Part shown: positions 17,781 to 27,054 of the stretch, piece by piece | Layout: the number at the start of each line of letters is the position of its first letter | Position numbering within the stretch: the first letter of the stretch is position 1 | Source of the DNA: Limnothrix sp. FACHB-406 | Lineage (GTDB): Bacteria > Cyanobacteriota > Cyanobacteriia > CACIAM-69d | Reading direction: 5' to 3' | DNA: 64,000 nucleotides | Assembly (NCBI RefSeq): GCF_014698235.1 | Contig: NZ_JACJSP010000022.1 | Span: 1-64,000 of the forward strand | Notes under the pieces: generated by a model | Told to the model about the DNA's origin: nothing | What the model saw: only the letters and a program-made list of their open reading frames with translations | Databases searched by the model: none | Program-made: the position numbers and the translations under genes

Positions 17781-18023
17781 ATGGCGTTTTTCCGGCAGTA
17801 TGTGGCTCCCTTCCTGGTGGTGTTGATCTTCGCGGTGGCATTGATCGCCGTGAGTGCGCGGATCTTCTTGCCCAATGATTTGGCCGCGCCCGCACCGATC
17901 GGGGCGATCGACTTCCCTTCCCCCATTGCTCAACAAACTACGCCCTCTGCACCGTTGCCGCCTTCCCTGTCTGCGTTGGTGCAAGGGTCTGCGCCCGATT
18001 TGGATCTCTCTGCCAGTTTGTAG
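17781..18023 (+). CDS. Small single-span membrane protein
   Basis: An 80-aa protein starting MAFFRQYVAPF, with one hydrophobic helix (about residues 8-29) ending at ARIFLP, then an Ala/Pro/Ser-rich tail of about 45 residues. The open frame extends upstream to 17502, but a GAGG ribosome site at 17771 fits ATG 17781. I do not recognise a named family, although the N-terminal segment looks like a conserved cyanobacterial short membrane protein. It lies 33 bp upstream of the acetyltransferase gene, so the two may be co-transcribed. Confidence 0.6.
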   Translation: MAFFRQYVAPFLVVLIFAVALIAVSARIFLPNDLAAPAPIGAIDFPSPIAQQTTPSAPLPPSLSALVQGSAPDLDLSASL

Positions 18024-18056
18024 CCTGCGGGTTGAAGTCTGCGGACTAATGCCGCC

Positions 18057-18635
18057 ATGAATCAGCCATCCGACCCAGGGCCGGAGCCTGGGATGGGGCA
18101 ACCATCCAATCAGTTACCCACAGGCTACCGATTACGGCGAGGGAGCCGGGCCGATCGCCCCCAATTGTTGGCGGGCTTGGCGGCCACCTACCGAGAGCTA
18201 ATGCCCCTGAGTCCAGACCCAACAGCGATCGCCCTGTTGGTCGATCGGCTCTGGACGGCCGATGGGCAACTGTGGTGGGTGGAAGCGGCCACGGCTCAGG
18301 CCAGTGACGGTCAATCTAACGGTCAATCTTGGGTTGCGGGTCTGTGGTTGGGCTGGGCGATCGACCCAGAAACCGGCCAACGACGGGCTCAACTGCTTTG
18401 GCTCTATGTGCAACCGGCAGAACGGCGGCGCGGTTTGGCTCGGGCCCTGCTGCACCAAGCGGAACAGCAGGCCAAACAGGCCGGTTGTGATCGCCTGGGG
18501 CTGCAAGTGGGAGCCAGCAACCAAGCGGCGATCGCCCTTTATCAATCCTTGGGCTATCAGACCCGATCGCTGGAGCTAGTGAAATCCTGGGATGGGGCGG
18601 CGGTCAGGGACGCAGACGCACCGGCCACGCCGTGA
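18057..18635 (+). CDS. GNAT family N-acetyltransferase
   Basis: A 192-aa acyl-CoA-dependent acetyltransferase. The acetyl-CoA pyrophosphate-binding motif A is LYVQPAERRRGLARALL, and motif B (ASNQAAIALYQSLGYQTRS) follows. The substrate is unknown. The last 79 bp overlap tail-to-tail with the convergent membrane gene, so the C-terminal 26 or so residues of both proteins share the same DNA. Confidence 0.85.
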   Translation: MNQPSDPGPEPGMGQPSNQLPTGYRLRRGSRADRPQLLAGLAATYRELMPLSPDPTAIALLVDRLWTADGQLWWVEAATAQASDGQSNGQSWVAGLWLGWAIDPETGQRRAQLLWLYVQPAERRRGLARALLHQAEQQAKQAGCDRLGLQVGASNQAAIALYQSLGYQTRSLELVKSWDGAAVRDADAPATP

Positions 18636-19846
18636 TAGAGCGAACCCAGGCCCCACAGTTGCCAAAACCAACGCACCCGCACCAACAAAACCAGGGTTAG
18701 CCCACAGCCAACCCCCATCGCCCGCCGCCAAACCGATCCCCCATCCCCGATCGTGGTTGGCCCGCCTGCCAGGGTCATGTGCATCCCGATCGCCACCAGG
18801 GCCGGAATGGCAGCCAGGTGTAAGGTGCGCCAGTGGGAGCCTAACCAGCGCATGGCTCGATCGAAACTGGTGAGGGCCAACAACGTTAGCAGCCCGATCG
18901 CCCCCACACCGGCCCAAATCCCCACCTGCTGGCGAGGGTGCAAAAAGCCCACCGCCCCCCAGTCCCAATCCAGGGAGTGATCGAGCATGTGGCCCGTATG
19001 GGCCAGGGCCAACAACCAAGCGCCCACCCCGATCGCCCGACGATAGCGCAGGGGGGCCGCCCACAACCGACTGATGGGCCGAGCGATCAGGGATAAACTC
19101 AGCAGCACCAAGGAACCATAGCCCGTCAGATCCTGCATGGCGCTGGTGCGGCCCAGGGTTAACAGCCCGATCGCGATCGTCACCCAACCGGCCATCCGAA
19201 AGAGTTGGCTGCGTCGATCTTGGCCAATGGAGCCAGCCCAAGCGCCCGTTAAAACCATGGTGGGCAAGGTTCCCAGCCCAAAGACCAGCATGGTCAGGCT
19301 GCCCCCGATCGCGCTGCCCGTTTCCGCCGCCTTAATCTGGGCCGCATACAAAAATCCACAGGGAATTAGCCCCCAAACCAGCCCCACGGCCAACGGCATC
19401 CACCAACGGGTTTGGCCAGCAATGGTGAGCATGGTTTTTTCGAGGCGATCGCGTTGGGGCCCCCGGGCCAGGGGATGCCAGAGCGGCAAGCGGGGCAACC
19501 ATTGGGGTCGCACTTGGGCAAGGCCAAACCAAATCAACATTAACCCCGTCAGGACGCTCAGGCTTTGGCGCAGGGGGCTATCAATCCCCGTCAGTTGTCC
19601 GCCCGCCACCAGCAAAGATCCCAAACTCCCGATCGCCCCGCCCGCCACGGCATAGCTGAAAATTCGCCCCAAATTCAGCAACAGATGGAAGCGGCCCAAC
19701 TGCCACCAGGTTTTGGCTCCCGCTTGCGGCAAGGATCGAGGGTCTCCCGACAGAGCAAAGGCCACCGCCAAAGGCCCACACATACCCGCACAGTGACCAA
19801 AACTACCCAAAAAACCCAGCGCCCAAATCAAGCCCCAGTCAAGCAT
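18557..19846 (-). CDS. UreH/SafE-like transmembrane protein fused to a ferric-reductase-like domain
   Basis: A polytopic protein of about 429 aa. The N-terminal half is the UreH-like/TauE-SafE domain found in metal-handling and cytochrome-maturation proteins: GSFGHCAGMCGPLAVAF near the start and GLIPCGFLYAAQ in the fourth segment, with cysteines positioned as in CcdA-type proteins. The C-terminal half has about five further helices with spaced histidines (LALAHTGHMLDHSL and LHLAAIPALVAIGMHM), resembling the haem-binding ferric reductase-like transmembrane domain. A role in metal or redox transfer across the membrane is inferred. The frame opens at 19939, but MLDWGLIWALGFLGSFGHC at 19846 matches the family start. 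Confidence 0.8.
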   Translation of the reverse strand: MLDWGLIWALGFLGSFGHCAGMCGPLAVAFALSGDPRSLPQAGAKTWWQLGRFHLLLNLGRIFSYAVAGGAIGSLGSLLVAGGQLTGIDSPLRQSLSVLTGLMLIWFGLAQVRPQWLPRLPLWHPLARGPQRDRLEKTMLTIAGQTRWWMPLAVGLVWGLIPCGFLYAAQIKAAETGSAIGGSLTMLVFGLGTLPTMVLTGAWAGSIGQDRRSQLFRMAGWVTIAIGLLTLGRTSAMQDLTGYGSLVLLSLSLIARPISRLWAAPLRYRRAIGVGAWLLALAHTGHMLDHSLDWDWGAVGFLHPRQQVGIWAGVGAIGLLTLLALTSFDRAMRWLGSHWRTLHLAAIPALVAIGMHMTLAGGPTTIGDGGSVWRRAMGVGCGLTLVLLVRVRWFWQLWGLGSLYHGVAGASASLTAAPSQDFTSSSDRV

Positions 19847-20156
19847 CTCCCCAGATCCTGTTTTCCTGTAGTTTCCCAATGGCCCCCGGTCGATCGCTCC
19901 TGGCAACCGAAAACCTGAGGTAGTTCTAGTTCTCCGCAATGGCGCTGTTTTGGTTGAGTTCTGAACTCGATCACCATCATGCTGATTAGCTCAACCAGAT
20001 TGGCTCAACCGGCTTGGCACTCAACTTGATCGGTGCAAACGGTTGGTTAACCCAATCAAGGTTCCAGCAAGGGGACAAAATTCAGCACAACGATTACGGT
20101 AAACAAGCGGGGCATTGATCCCGTCAGTATTTTTGAGCTTACCCGCAATTGGTTTC

Positions 20157-20963
20157 ATGCCTGCCCAGTGGTATCACGGTCAACCCCTCGATCAGCGCAC
20201 CATTACTCTGGATGTCACAGATCCGGGGTTGATATTTGGGGCCACAACCTTCACAACCTTGCGCATTTACGATCGCGATCTCCACGGGCCCATGACCCAA
20301 TGGCTGGCCCACCGCGATCGGCTCTACAACACTCGCAGTCAGTTGGGCCTGCCCCAGCCGGATTGGGAACAGGTGGAACAGGGAGCAACCCTGTTGGCGG
20401 CTGAATATCCGGTGGTGCGGGTCACTCTTTTTTCCGATGGGCGGGAGTGGATTGTGGGGCGAGAATTGCCCTCCAATTTGGCCCAAAAACAAACACAGGG
20501 CATTGTGGCTTGGGTGGCCCAGGCAGCCCACTACCGCCGTTCGATCGCCGTTCACAAAACGGGCAATTATCTTCCCTGTTGGCTGGCATTGCAAACGGCC
20601 CAGCGACAGTTTTTGGGCCCCGAACCGGCCTCCGAAGCCATTTTGGTTGATGAGGATGGGCGCTGGCTGGAAACCAGCACGGGCAATCTTTGGGGATTTC
20701 GGGATGGGCGTTGGTGGACTCCGCCCCTGGGGGATTGCTTACCGGGCATTGCTCGATCGCACCTGATTCGCCAGCTCCAACGTCACGGGCAACTGATCGG
20801 CGTTGACCAGCCCTGGACTGCCGATTGGGTGGAAGGATTCGAGGCGATCGCCTATTCCAACAGCGTGGTGGAGGTGGTTCCTTTCCATGCGGTGCTAGAT
20901 GGCCACCGGGTACATCGATTGGCGATCGAACCGGTGGCCGAACTCCAGGCTCTCTACCAATAG
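20157..20963 (+). CDS. Aminotransferase class IV, probable 4-amino-4-deoxychorismate lyase
   Basis: A 268-aa fold-type IV PLP enzyme. The cofactor lysine is at about residue 134 in the HKTGNYLPCWLA segment, and LETSTGNLWGF and YSNSVVEVVP are typical PLP-phosphate and active-site stretches. The length and the loop composition favour 4-amino-4-deoxychorismate lyase (PabC, p-aminobenzoate synthesis) over branched-chain or D-amino-acid transaminase, but class IV members are hard to separate by eye. The frame opens with TTG 42 bases upstream; ATG 20157 (MPAQWYHG) is the better start. Confidence 0.8.
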   Translation: MPAQWYHGQPLDQRTITLDVTDPGLIFGATTFTTLRIYDRDLHGPMTQWLAHRDRLYNTRSQLGLPQPDWEQVEQGATLLAAEYPVVRVTLFSDGREWIVGRELPSNLAQKQTQGIVAWVAQAAHYRRSIAVHKTGNYLPCWLALQTAQRQFLGPEPASEAILVDEDGRWLETSTGNLWGFRDGRWWTPPLGDCLPGIARSHLIRQLQRHGQLIGVDQPWTADWVEGFEAIAYSNSVVEVVPFHAVLDGHRVHRLAIEPVAELQALYQ

Positions 20964-21078
20964 GGCGATCAAGCGGTTCGCGCAGGATCCGTTGGTTCAG
21001 AATCCATTGAGCATTGCTCGGCCGAGCAGCTTAGGCACTAGTTAGGCACTGCTTAGGCGCTGGTCGGGAATTTAGGCG

Positions 21079-24000
21079 TTAGGCATTGGCCGTGATCAGC
21101 ACCTCACCCCGCAGCATTCGCCGCGCCGCATCCAGGAGGGCTTCTTCCAGGTAGGGCTTGGTGAAGTAACCCTTTGCGCCCAAGTCAACGGCCATTTTCC
21201 GGTGCTTGTCGGCTCCCCGAGAGGTGAGCATGGCCACAGGCAGTTCACAGAGGGTTTCTTCCGTCTGCAATCGCTGCAAGAGCTGCAAGCCGTCCATGCG
21301 GGGCATTTCAATATCACAGAACACCAAGTCGCAGGGCAAGCCCGATCGCAGTTTTTCCCAGGCCTCTTGACCGTCGCGGGCCTGCTCCACCTGATAACCC
21401 GCTTTCTGGAAGGTCATCTTCAGCAGCTCGCGCACCGTGATCGAGTCGTCCACAATTAACACCATCGGATCCTTTTGCTCCGTCGGTGGCTCCACGATGT
21501 GGATGTTGTCGGATTCCCAACGGCCGCTGACGGTATCGCGTCGGATGCGACCCTTCGCCAGGTCAATTAGCTCCAGCACATCGGCGATCGGCATGACGCG
21601 CCCATCACCCAGCACCGTCATCCCGGCAATGCCCAGGGGCTTGGGCACGGGGCCTTCCGGTTGCTTAATTACGATTTCTTGCTCGCCCAGCACCCGATCG
21701 ACCTCGATCGCAATGAACTCACCGGCACTGCGCAACACCACGATCGCCAAGGAGTCATCCTCCTGGTTGCCGCCGTAGATGTTGCCGCGACTCAGGTGGC
21801 GGTTGTATTTCAGCAGCTCAGTGAGGGGATGCAACGTCAAGATCCGATCGCGCCAGGCAATGCAGCGGCGGCCTTCCTTATCGGTCTGCACATCCTCCGG
21901 GTGAATATCGGGCGGCGTATCTTCCACCCCATCCATCGGAAACGCGATCGTGGCGTGATCGCTCAAGCACCGCAGCGCCTTACAAATACTCAGGTTCAGG
22001 GGCAACCGGATGGTGAAGGTCGTTCCCCGTCCCAGTTCTGAATCAATGCTGATGCTGCCGCGCAATTCCTGAATTTTGCGCATCACCACATCCATGCCCA
22101 CGCCGCGCCCGCCAAACTCATCGGCCTGGTCTTTGGTGCTGAAGCCCGGCAGAAACAGCATTTCATAGATTTCTTGGCGCACCATATTGCGAGCCTGGTT
22201 GGGGTCAATCAAGCCCTTCTCGATCGCCTTTTGTTTCACCCGCTCCGTATTAATCCCCGCCCCATCATCGGACAGGGAAATCACCGTTTGGTTCCCTTGA
22301 TAAAACGCCCGAATGGTGAGCTTGCCGGTGGGGGGTTTGCCTGCCGCCACCCGCGCTTCAGGCGTTTCAATGCCATGCACCAGGGCGTTATTGATCATGT
22401 GGGTAATTGGACTCGATAGCTCCTGGGATAGGAACTCATCGATCGCCGTTTCTTTGCCCTCAATGATCAGATCCACGTCCTTGCCACAGCGCTCAGACAC
22501 CGATCGCACTGCCCGGGGCAACCGTTCCACCGTACGCGCAAAGGTCACCATGCGCGACTTATTCAAGTTCTCTTGAATCTGGGTGGTGATTTGCCGCAGG
22601 TTCCGCACCAGTTGATCGGTTTGTTCCACCACGAAGTCAATGTCGGAGGCAGACTCCCGCACCCGCACAATCAACTCAATGATTTCTTGAGATTGGGTGT
22701 GGAAGGGGGTGAAGCGATCCAGCTCCAGTTCTCCCAAGCCCATCCGGCCGCCGTGGGTGTCAGACTCACCGCTGTGATGGGTGTCGGAATGTCCGCCGCC
22801 ACTGCCGCCGCGCCGCCCCGACAGCAGGGACATTTCCAGGAGCGATCGCTCGTAAAAGTCCTGCATTCGTTGCCCCACATCCCCCAACTGCTGCACCCGT
22901 TGGGTCAGATTTTCCAAGGACTGGCGCAGGCGCTCTTGGCCCTGTTCCATGCTGTTGCGGTTCACCACCATTTCCCCAACCAGGTTGTTGAGGTTGTCCA
23001 AGTTCCGCACCGGCACTTTGATGATTTGCTCGGCCCGTAAATTGCGGTTGGCGGCCGCTTCCATTTCGCGCTGACCGTTCGCCACGGGAGTTGGGGCCGA
23101 TCGAGCTGGAGACACCGCAGGGCTGGGGCCGGTCGCTGGGGCAGCCTTGGCCGGGGTCTCGAGTATCTCCACCAAAGCGTCAAAGTCTAGATCGAGGCCA
23201 CCGGTACTGCCAGCGGGCGCGGGGGTTGTGGCTGGGGCCGCCGCATCGCCAAATAGATCCTCAAAGCGATCAGGGCTGTTGGTGGCGGCCGTCGTTGACA
23301 GATTCAGATTCTTCAGCAGATTATCCAGCTCATCGGCATCGCTGGCCGCTTGGCTCGCCGGAGCCGGTGCAGCGGAACCCTCTAGGGCATTGAGCAGGTC
23401 ATCGAGGGTGCTGTCACCGGCCGGCGCAGATCCCGGCTCCTGATTCAGCAGTTGATCCAGATCGCCCAAATCACCCAAACCGCTGAGGCCGTCCATCATC
23501 GGCTCACTGGTGGGGGGCGCACCCAAGAGCGCATCCAAATCTTCCAAGTCCGAACCGGCCAGCGGATCAACCGCATCAACGGGTAATCCTAGGTCACCCA
23601 AATTACCAAAATCACCCAAAGTCCCCAAGTCTCCTAAGCCACTCAAGTCGTTTAGATCACCCAGGCCCCCGAAGTCAAAGTCATCGGCGAGATCGGCACT
23701 GGCTGCCTCCTGTGGCTCACTAAGATCCAAGGGGCTGCTCCAGTCGGCCGTTCCCATCAAGAAGTCAGGGGCTTCGCCATCAGCGGTGGCTTCCAGGCTG
23801 GTCGCTTCCCCAAAGTCCAAATCGTCCAAGGCTGCCCAATCATCATCCAGCGCAGGAGCAGGGGCCGACGCGGCAGCGGGGGCCAACAGGGCATCCAAAT
23901 CCGAGAGAATGGGCGGCTCCGTGAAGTTTTCCGGAGTCCAGAGGGCGGCTGCATCATCGTTGGCCCCTGCGAGATCTGCTTCGGCCTCGGCCAGGTCTAG

Positions 24001-26556
24001 ATCTTCTTCTAGACCGCTCAGATCGGTCGTTCGCCGATCGGAGAACAGATCTTCCAGACCTTCGGAACTGAGGGTGGAGCGATCGATCCGAATGGCTTTG
24101 GCCCCATTCACGTCGTAACTGAGGTCAGCCGCCTCATAGACCGGCTCGGCCGGCTCCGCAGAAAGCGGATCGTCCAGCAGGGTATCGATATCTTGGATAA
24201 AGTTCTCAGCGGTTGAGGTTTCCGCATCCGGCAACATCACATCGGGCGACTCCACCAACAGATCCGCGAAGGGATCCACCTCCTCCAAGGGATTGGCATT
24301 CAAGATGCCATCCAAGTCGAACTGATCAAGGGCGGGTAAGTCGTCTAGGGACGGATCCACCAGGGCCGGCATGGCGGTGGTCGGCGCGAGATCCTCATCG
24401 GTCAGATCAACGGCGCTGAAGTCGCTCAGATTATTGAAATCATCGGTCAGGTCAACAGCGCTGAAGTCACTCAGATTATTGAAATCGTTGAAGTCCAAAT
24501 CAGGGGCGGAGTCTGACCAATTATCGTCCAGGTCGATCGCGGCCAAGTCAGGCAACTCCCCTGGCGACATATCCCCGAGATCCAACCCATCCCCCCAATG
24601 ATCTGCGGTTGCTTCCGGGGCCGCGGCGGCCGCCACATCTAGATCAGCTAGATCAGCCAGGCCCGCATTGCCAAAGTCTAGGTCTGCATGGGCCAGATCT
24701 ACGTTGGCCAAATCTGCGGCCCAAGCATCCAGATCAGCCATGTCATCGATCGCCCCAGTCTCTGGTAACGGATCGAGGGTCAGCTCTGGAGGCGCAATCT
24801 CACCCGTCAGGCCATCAATCAGATCCAACCCCAGGTCTGAGCCGAAATTGCCATCAAGATCATCCAGATTCCCCAGCGCCGGATCAATCACCGTCGTCAA
24901 ATCCGGGTCATCATCTCCCAACTTTTGGAGTTCATTGGGGATCGGTTCGATCGCCGTGGGATTGCTGATCAGCTCCGTGGAGAAGGTCAGGTCGCCGCTG
25001 GGCACCACCCGCAGATCGGTGGGTTCCTCTTCCGCATCCAAGCCCAGATCGAACAGGTCATCCGAGGCAATCGGGTTGACTTCTGTGGCCGTTTCCACCG
25101 CGTCCAGCAGCGCATCCAGATCATCATCACCAATGAGATCGATCGCCCCTGAGCCTTGACCCGCATTCACCAGCAGTCCATTGCCACTCGATGGCTCATC
25201 CCCAAAGGACAACAGGTCATCGATGGACTCTAAGCCCATATCCGCCACCGAATCGGTGGTATCCATCTCATCCAGCAGATCGTAGCCCAGTGCATCCAGA
25301 GAACTGGTCAAGGCATCAGCATCCGCTGACGATTCCTCATGGGTAAAGATTAGATCTGACAGGTCATAGTCCGCGGCCTGATTTAGGGGTAACCCAGCCC
25401 CTGACTCCGAACTTTGCCCCGGCAGATCAGCCTCCAAATCCTGGGAGCTTTGGCGAAACAAGTCCGCCAACACGTCCAATTCAGCCACGCCCACTTCCGG
25501 CCCCGTGCCCGGTTCTGCCCTTGGCCGTTCCACCCGACTGGTTTGGGTGGGTGATGGAGTGGGGCTTAAATCCAGCTCATCCATCCGGGTTACGACGGTG
25601 TTGCTGGTTTCTGTAAACCAATCTTGCTCAAACTCATCGCCCTGGCTGTGGGTGATGTCGGTAATTTCGGGCGCTAATTCGTCGTTGAGTAAGTCGTCGA
25701 AGTCAAATAGATCTACATCTAGGCTGCTGGGGCTGGGGGCAACCGGCTGGGGAACCAAGGCCCGTAACTCACTGCCCAAGCAGATCTCCTGGCTGCGATC
25801 GTCCAGAACCAGATCTTGAGCCTGCTTCAGGTCGCGAATAATGGTGGGCGCTAGGGTTTTGTAGGAGTTGGTGGGGCAACCGATCGCCTGGCTGGCCGCA
25901 TCCAGTAGCTCCACCCAGCCGGTAATGCGGCTGCTTTTGCCCAAGTCAGACAAGCGCTGACACATCCATTGGAGCTGCGCGCGTTGCTGAGGACTGTCCC
26001 CTTGGCGAAACAGATCCAACATTTCCCGCAACAGTTGGGGCACCTGTTGCTGAAAAACCTGATGGGTGCGATCGGCCGCCCAAGCATCCTCACTTTGGGA
26101 TGAGAGGGTACGATGCAGCACGCTGGGCATGTCCACTTCATGGACGGCGAGGCCCAAACGTTCTGCCAGGGCGTTAAACGCTGGCTCCGAATCCTGTAGC
26201 ACGCGGTTGCCCACTTCGGTGGTGAGGCCGAAGGGGCCCTGGAGATGGTCGAGCAGTTCCACCAGGGTGTCAAAGGCTCGCAAAAACAGGCTTTCCAACT
26301 CCCGATCGATATGGATCGGATGTTCTTTCAGGACTTTGAAAAAGTCTTCAATCCGGTGGGCGGCCTGTTGGATGCTCTCGAATTCCAACATCCCCGCGCC
26401 CCCCTTGATCGAGTGGGCCGCCCGAAAGACCTCATCCATCAGCTCCGGGTCTTCGATCGTCCCCTGCAAGTTCATGAGGCCTTGCTCGATGGTTGTGAGG
26501 TAGTCCTTGGCTTCCTCAATGAAATAACCGACGATGCGTTGCTGTTGATCTTGCAT
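21079..26556 (-). CDS. pilL: CheA-type hybrid histidine kinase of the pilus chemotaxis system (PilL/HmpE-like)
   Basis: An 1825-aa cytoplasmic kinase. Domains in order are: an N-terminal Hpt domain with the phospho-accepting histidine His48 in AAHSIKGGAGML; a region of about 1000 residues (about 270-1240) rich in Asp, Leu, Ala and Gly; the dimerisation domain; the HATPase domain with MINNALVHGIETPEAR, DDGAGINTERV and GGRGVGMDVV; a CheW-like domain; and a C-terminal receiver with Asp1748 in FCDIEMPRMDG. It should phosphorylate the PilG/PilH receivers in response to PilJ and so steer twitching or phototactic motility. A GGAGGC ribosome site precedes ATG 26556. The acidic region contains an exact-style 14-residue tandem duplication (around 24418-24490). 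It is 498 bp downstream of pilJ. Confidence 0.93.
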   Translation of the reverse strand: MQDQQQRIVGYFIEEAKDYLTTIEQGLMNLQGTIEDPELMDEVFRAAHSIKGGAGMLEFESIQQAAHRIEDFFKVLKEHPIHIDRELESLFLRAFDTLVELLDHLQGPFGLTTEVGNRVLQDSEPAFNALAERLGLAVHEVDMPSVLHRTLSSQSEDAWAADRTHQVFQQQVPQLLREMLDLFRQGDSPQQRAQLQWMCQRLSDLGKSSRITGWVELLDAASQAIGCPTNSYKTLAPTIIRDLKQAQDLVLDDRSQEICLGSELRALVPQPVAPSPSSLDVDLFDFDDLLNDELAPEITDITHSQGDEFEQDWFTETSNTVVTRMDELDLSPTPSPTQTSRVERPRAEPGTGPEVGVAELDVLADLFRQSSQDLEADLPGQSSESGAGLPLNQAADYDLSDLIFTHEESSADADALTSSLDALGYDLLDEMDTTDSVADMGLESIDDLLSFGDEPSSGNGLLVNAGQGSGAIDLIGDDDLDALLDAVETATEVNPIASDDLFDLGLDAEEEPTDLRVVPSGDLTFSTELISNPTAIEPIPNELQKLGDDDPDLTTVIDPALGNLDDLDGNFGSDLGLDLIDGLTGEIAPPELTLDPLPETGAIDDMADLDAWAADLANVDLAHADLDFGNAGLADLADLDVAAAAAPEATADHWGDGLDLGDMSPGELPDLAAIDLDDNWSDSAPDLDFNDFNNLSDFSAVDLTDDFNNLSDFSAVDLTDEDLAPTTAMPALVDPSLDDLPALDQFDLDGILNANPLEEVDPFADLLVESPDVMLPDAETSTAENFIQDIDTLLDDPLSAEPAEPVYEAADLSYDVNGAKAIRIDRSTLSSEGLEDLFSDRRTTDLSGLEEDLDLAEAEADLAGANDDAAALWTPENFTEPPILSDLDALLAPAAASAPAPALDDDWAALDDLDFGEATSLEATADGEAPDFLMGTADWSSPLDLSEPQEAASADLADDFDFGGLGDLNDLSGLGDLGTLGDFGNLGDLGLPVDAVDPLAGSDLEDLDALLGAPPTSEPMMDGLSGLGDLGDLDQLLNQEPGSAPAGDSTLDDLLNALEGSAAPAPASQAASDADELDNLLKNLNLSTTAATNSPDRFEDLFGDAAAPATTPAPAGSTGGLDLDFDALVEILETPAKAAPATGPSPAVSPARSAPTPVANGQREMEAAANRNLRAEQIIKVPVRNLDNLNNLVGEMVVNRNSMEQGQERLRQSLENLTQRVQQLGDVGQRMQDFYERSLLEMSLLSGRRGGSGGGHSDTHHSGESDTHGGRMGLGELELDRFTPFHTQSQEIIELIVRVRESASDIDFVVEQTDQLVRNLRQITTQIQENLNKSRMVTFARTVERLPRAVRSVSERCGKDVDLIIEGKETAIDEFLSQELSSPITHMINNALVHGIETPEARVAAGKPPTGKLTIRAFYQGNQTVISLSDDGAGINTERVKQKAIEKGLIDPNQARNMVRQEIYEMLFLPGFSTKDQADEFGGRGVGMDVVMRKIQELRGSISIDSELGRGTTFTIRLPLNLSICKALRCLSDHATIAFPMDGVEDTPPDIHPEDVQTDKEGRRCIAWRDRILTLHPLTELLKYNRHLSRGNIYGGNQEDDSLAIVVLRSAGEFIAIEVDRVLGEQEIVIKQPEGPVPKPLGIAGMTVLGDGRVMPIADVLELIDLAKGRIRRDTVSGRWESDNIHIVEPPTEQKDPMVLIVDDSITVRELLKMTFQKAGYQVEQARDGQEAWEKLRSGLPCDLVFCDIEMPRMDGLQLLQRLQTEETLCELPVAMLTSRGADKHRKMAVDLGAKGYFTKPYLEEALLDAARRMLRGEVLITANA
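24405..24495. repeat. Tandem duplication inside pilL
   Basis: Two consecutive 42-bp copies (14 codons) encode DFNNLSDFSAVDLT twice in a row. The copies differ at only a few bases (for example GTCGCT versus GTCACT), pointing to a recent duplication in the disordered acidic region. Confidence 0.8.
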
Positions 26557-27054
26557 GGAACATAGCCTCCGAAGCGTTTGCCCGCATGATCAAGGGCACT
26601 GCCAGCCAACTCGATGCGGATTTGGGGCGAATCAAAAGATGGATCGACAAAGGGTTGCTGGCGACTCAAACTCGCTCACGGGGCGAGCCGCTGAACCTTC
26701 CAAGCCGTGACAATGACTTCAGAATTCAGCATGGAATCTCCAGCTTGGAATCTACTGTACTCGATCCATTTCAGATCAGCTTCCATGGATACATCTTGAA
26801 CCGTCTGATCCACTTGGGTTTGATTCGTTCAAATTAGACTTGTTCAATATGGGACTGACCCAAATTGGGCTGATCCAAATCTGCCCAAATCTGATTGATC
26901 CAAACCCCCGAAGGTGAGGACTCAAGACAACCCAGGAAACGGCAGCATTCAACAGATTTTGAGCCGCGATTGGGCGATGAGCCACTGAGCAATTCGCAAT
27001 TGACCACGATCGCCCCTGATGCCCCCGCTCATGGTGAGTCAGAATCACTCAGGG
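26557..27054. other. Gap between pilJ and pilL
   Basis: A 498-bp gap inside the chemotaxis gene run. Only the GGAGGC leader of pilL and degenerate repeats of GATCCAAAT / CCCAAAT words (about 26800-26915) are visible, including the short palindrome CCCAAATTGGG. No gene is supported. The length suggests that pilL may have its own promoter. Confidence 0.45.
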
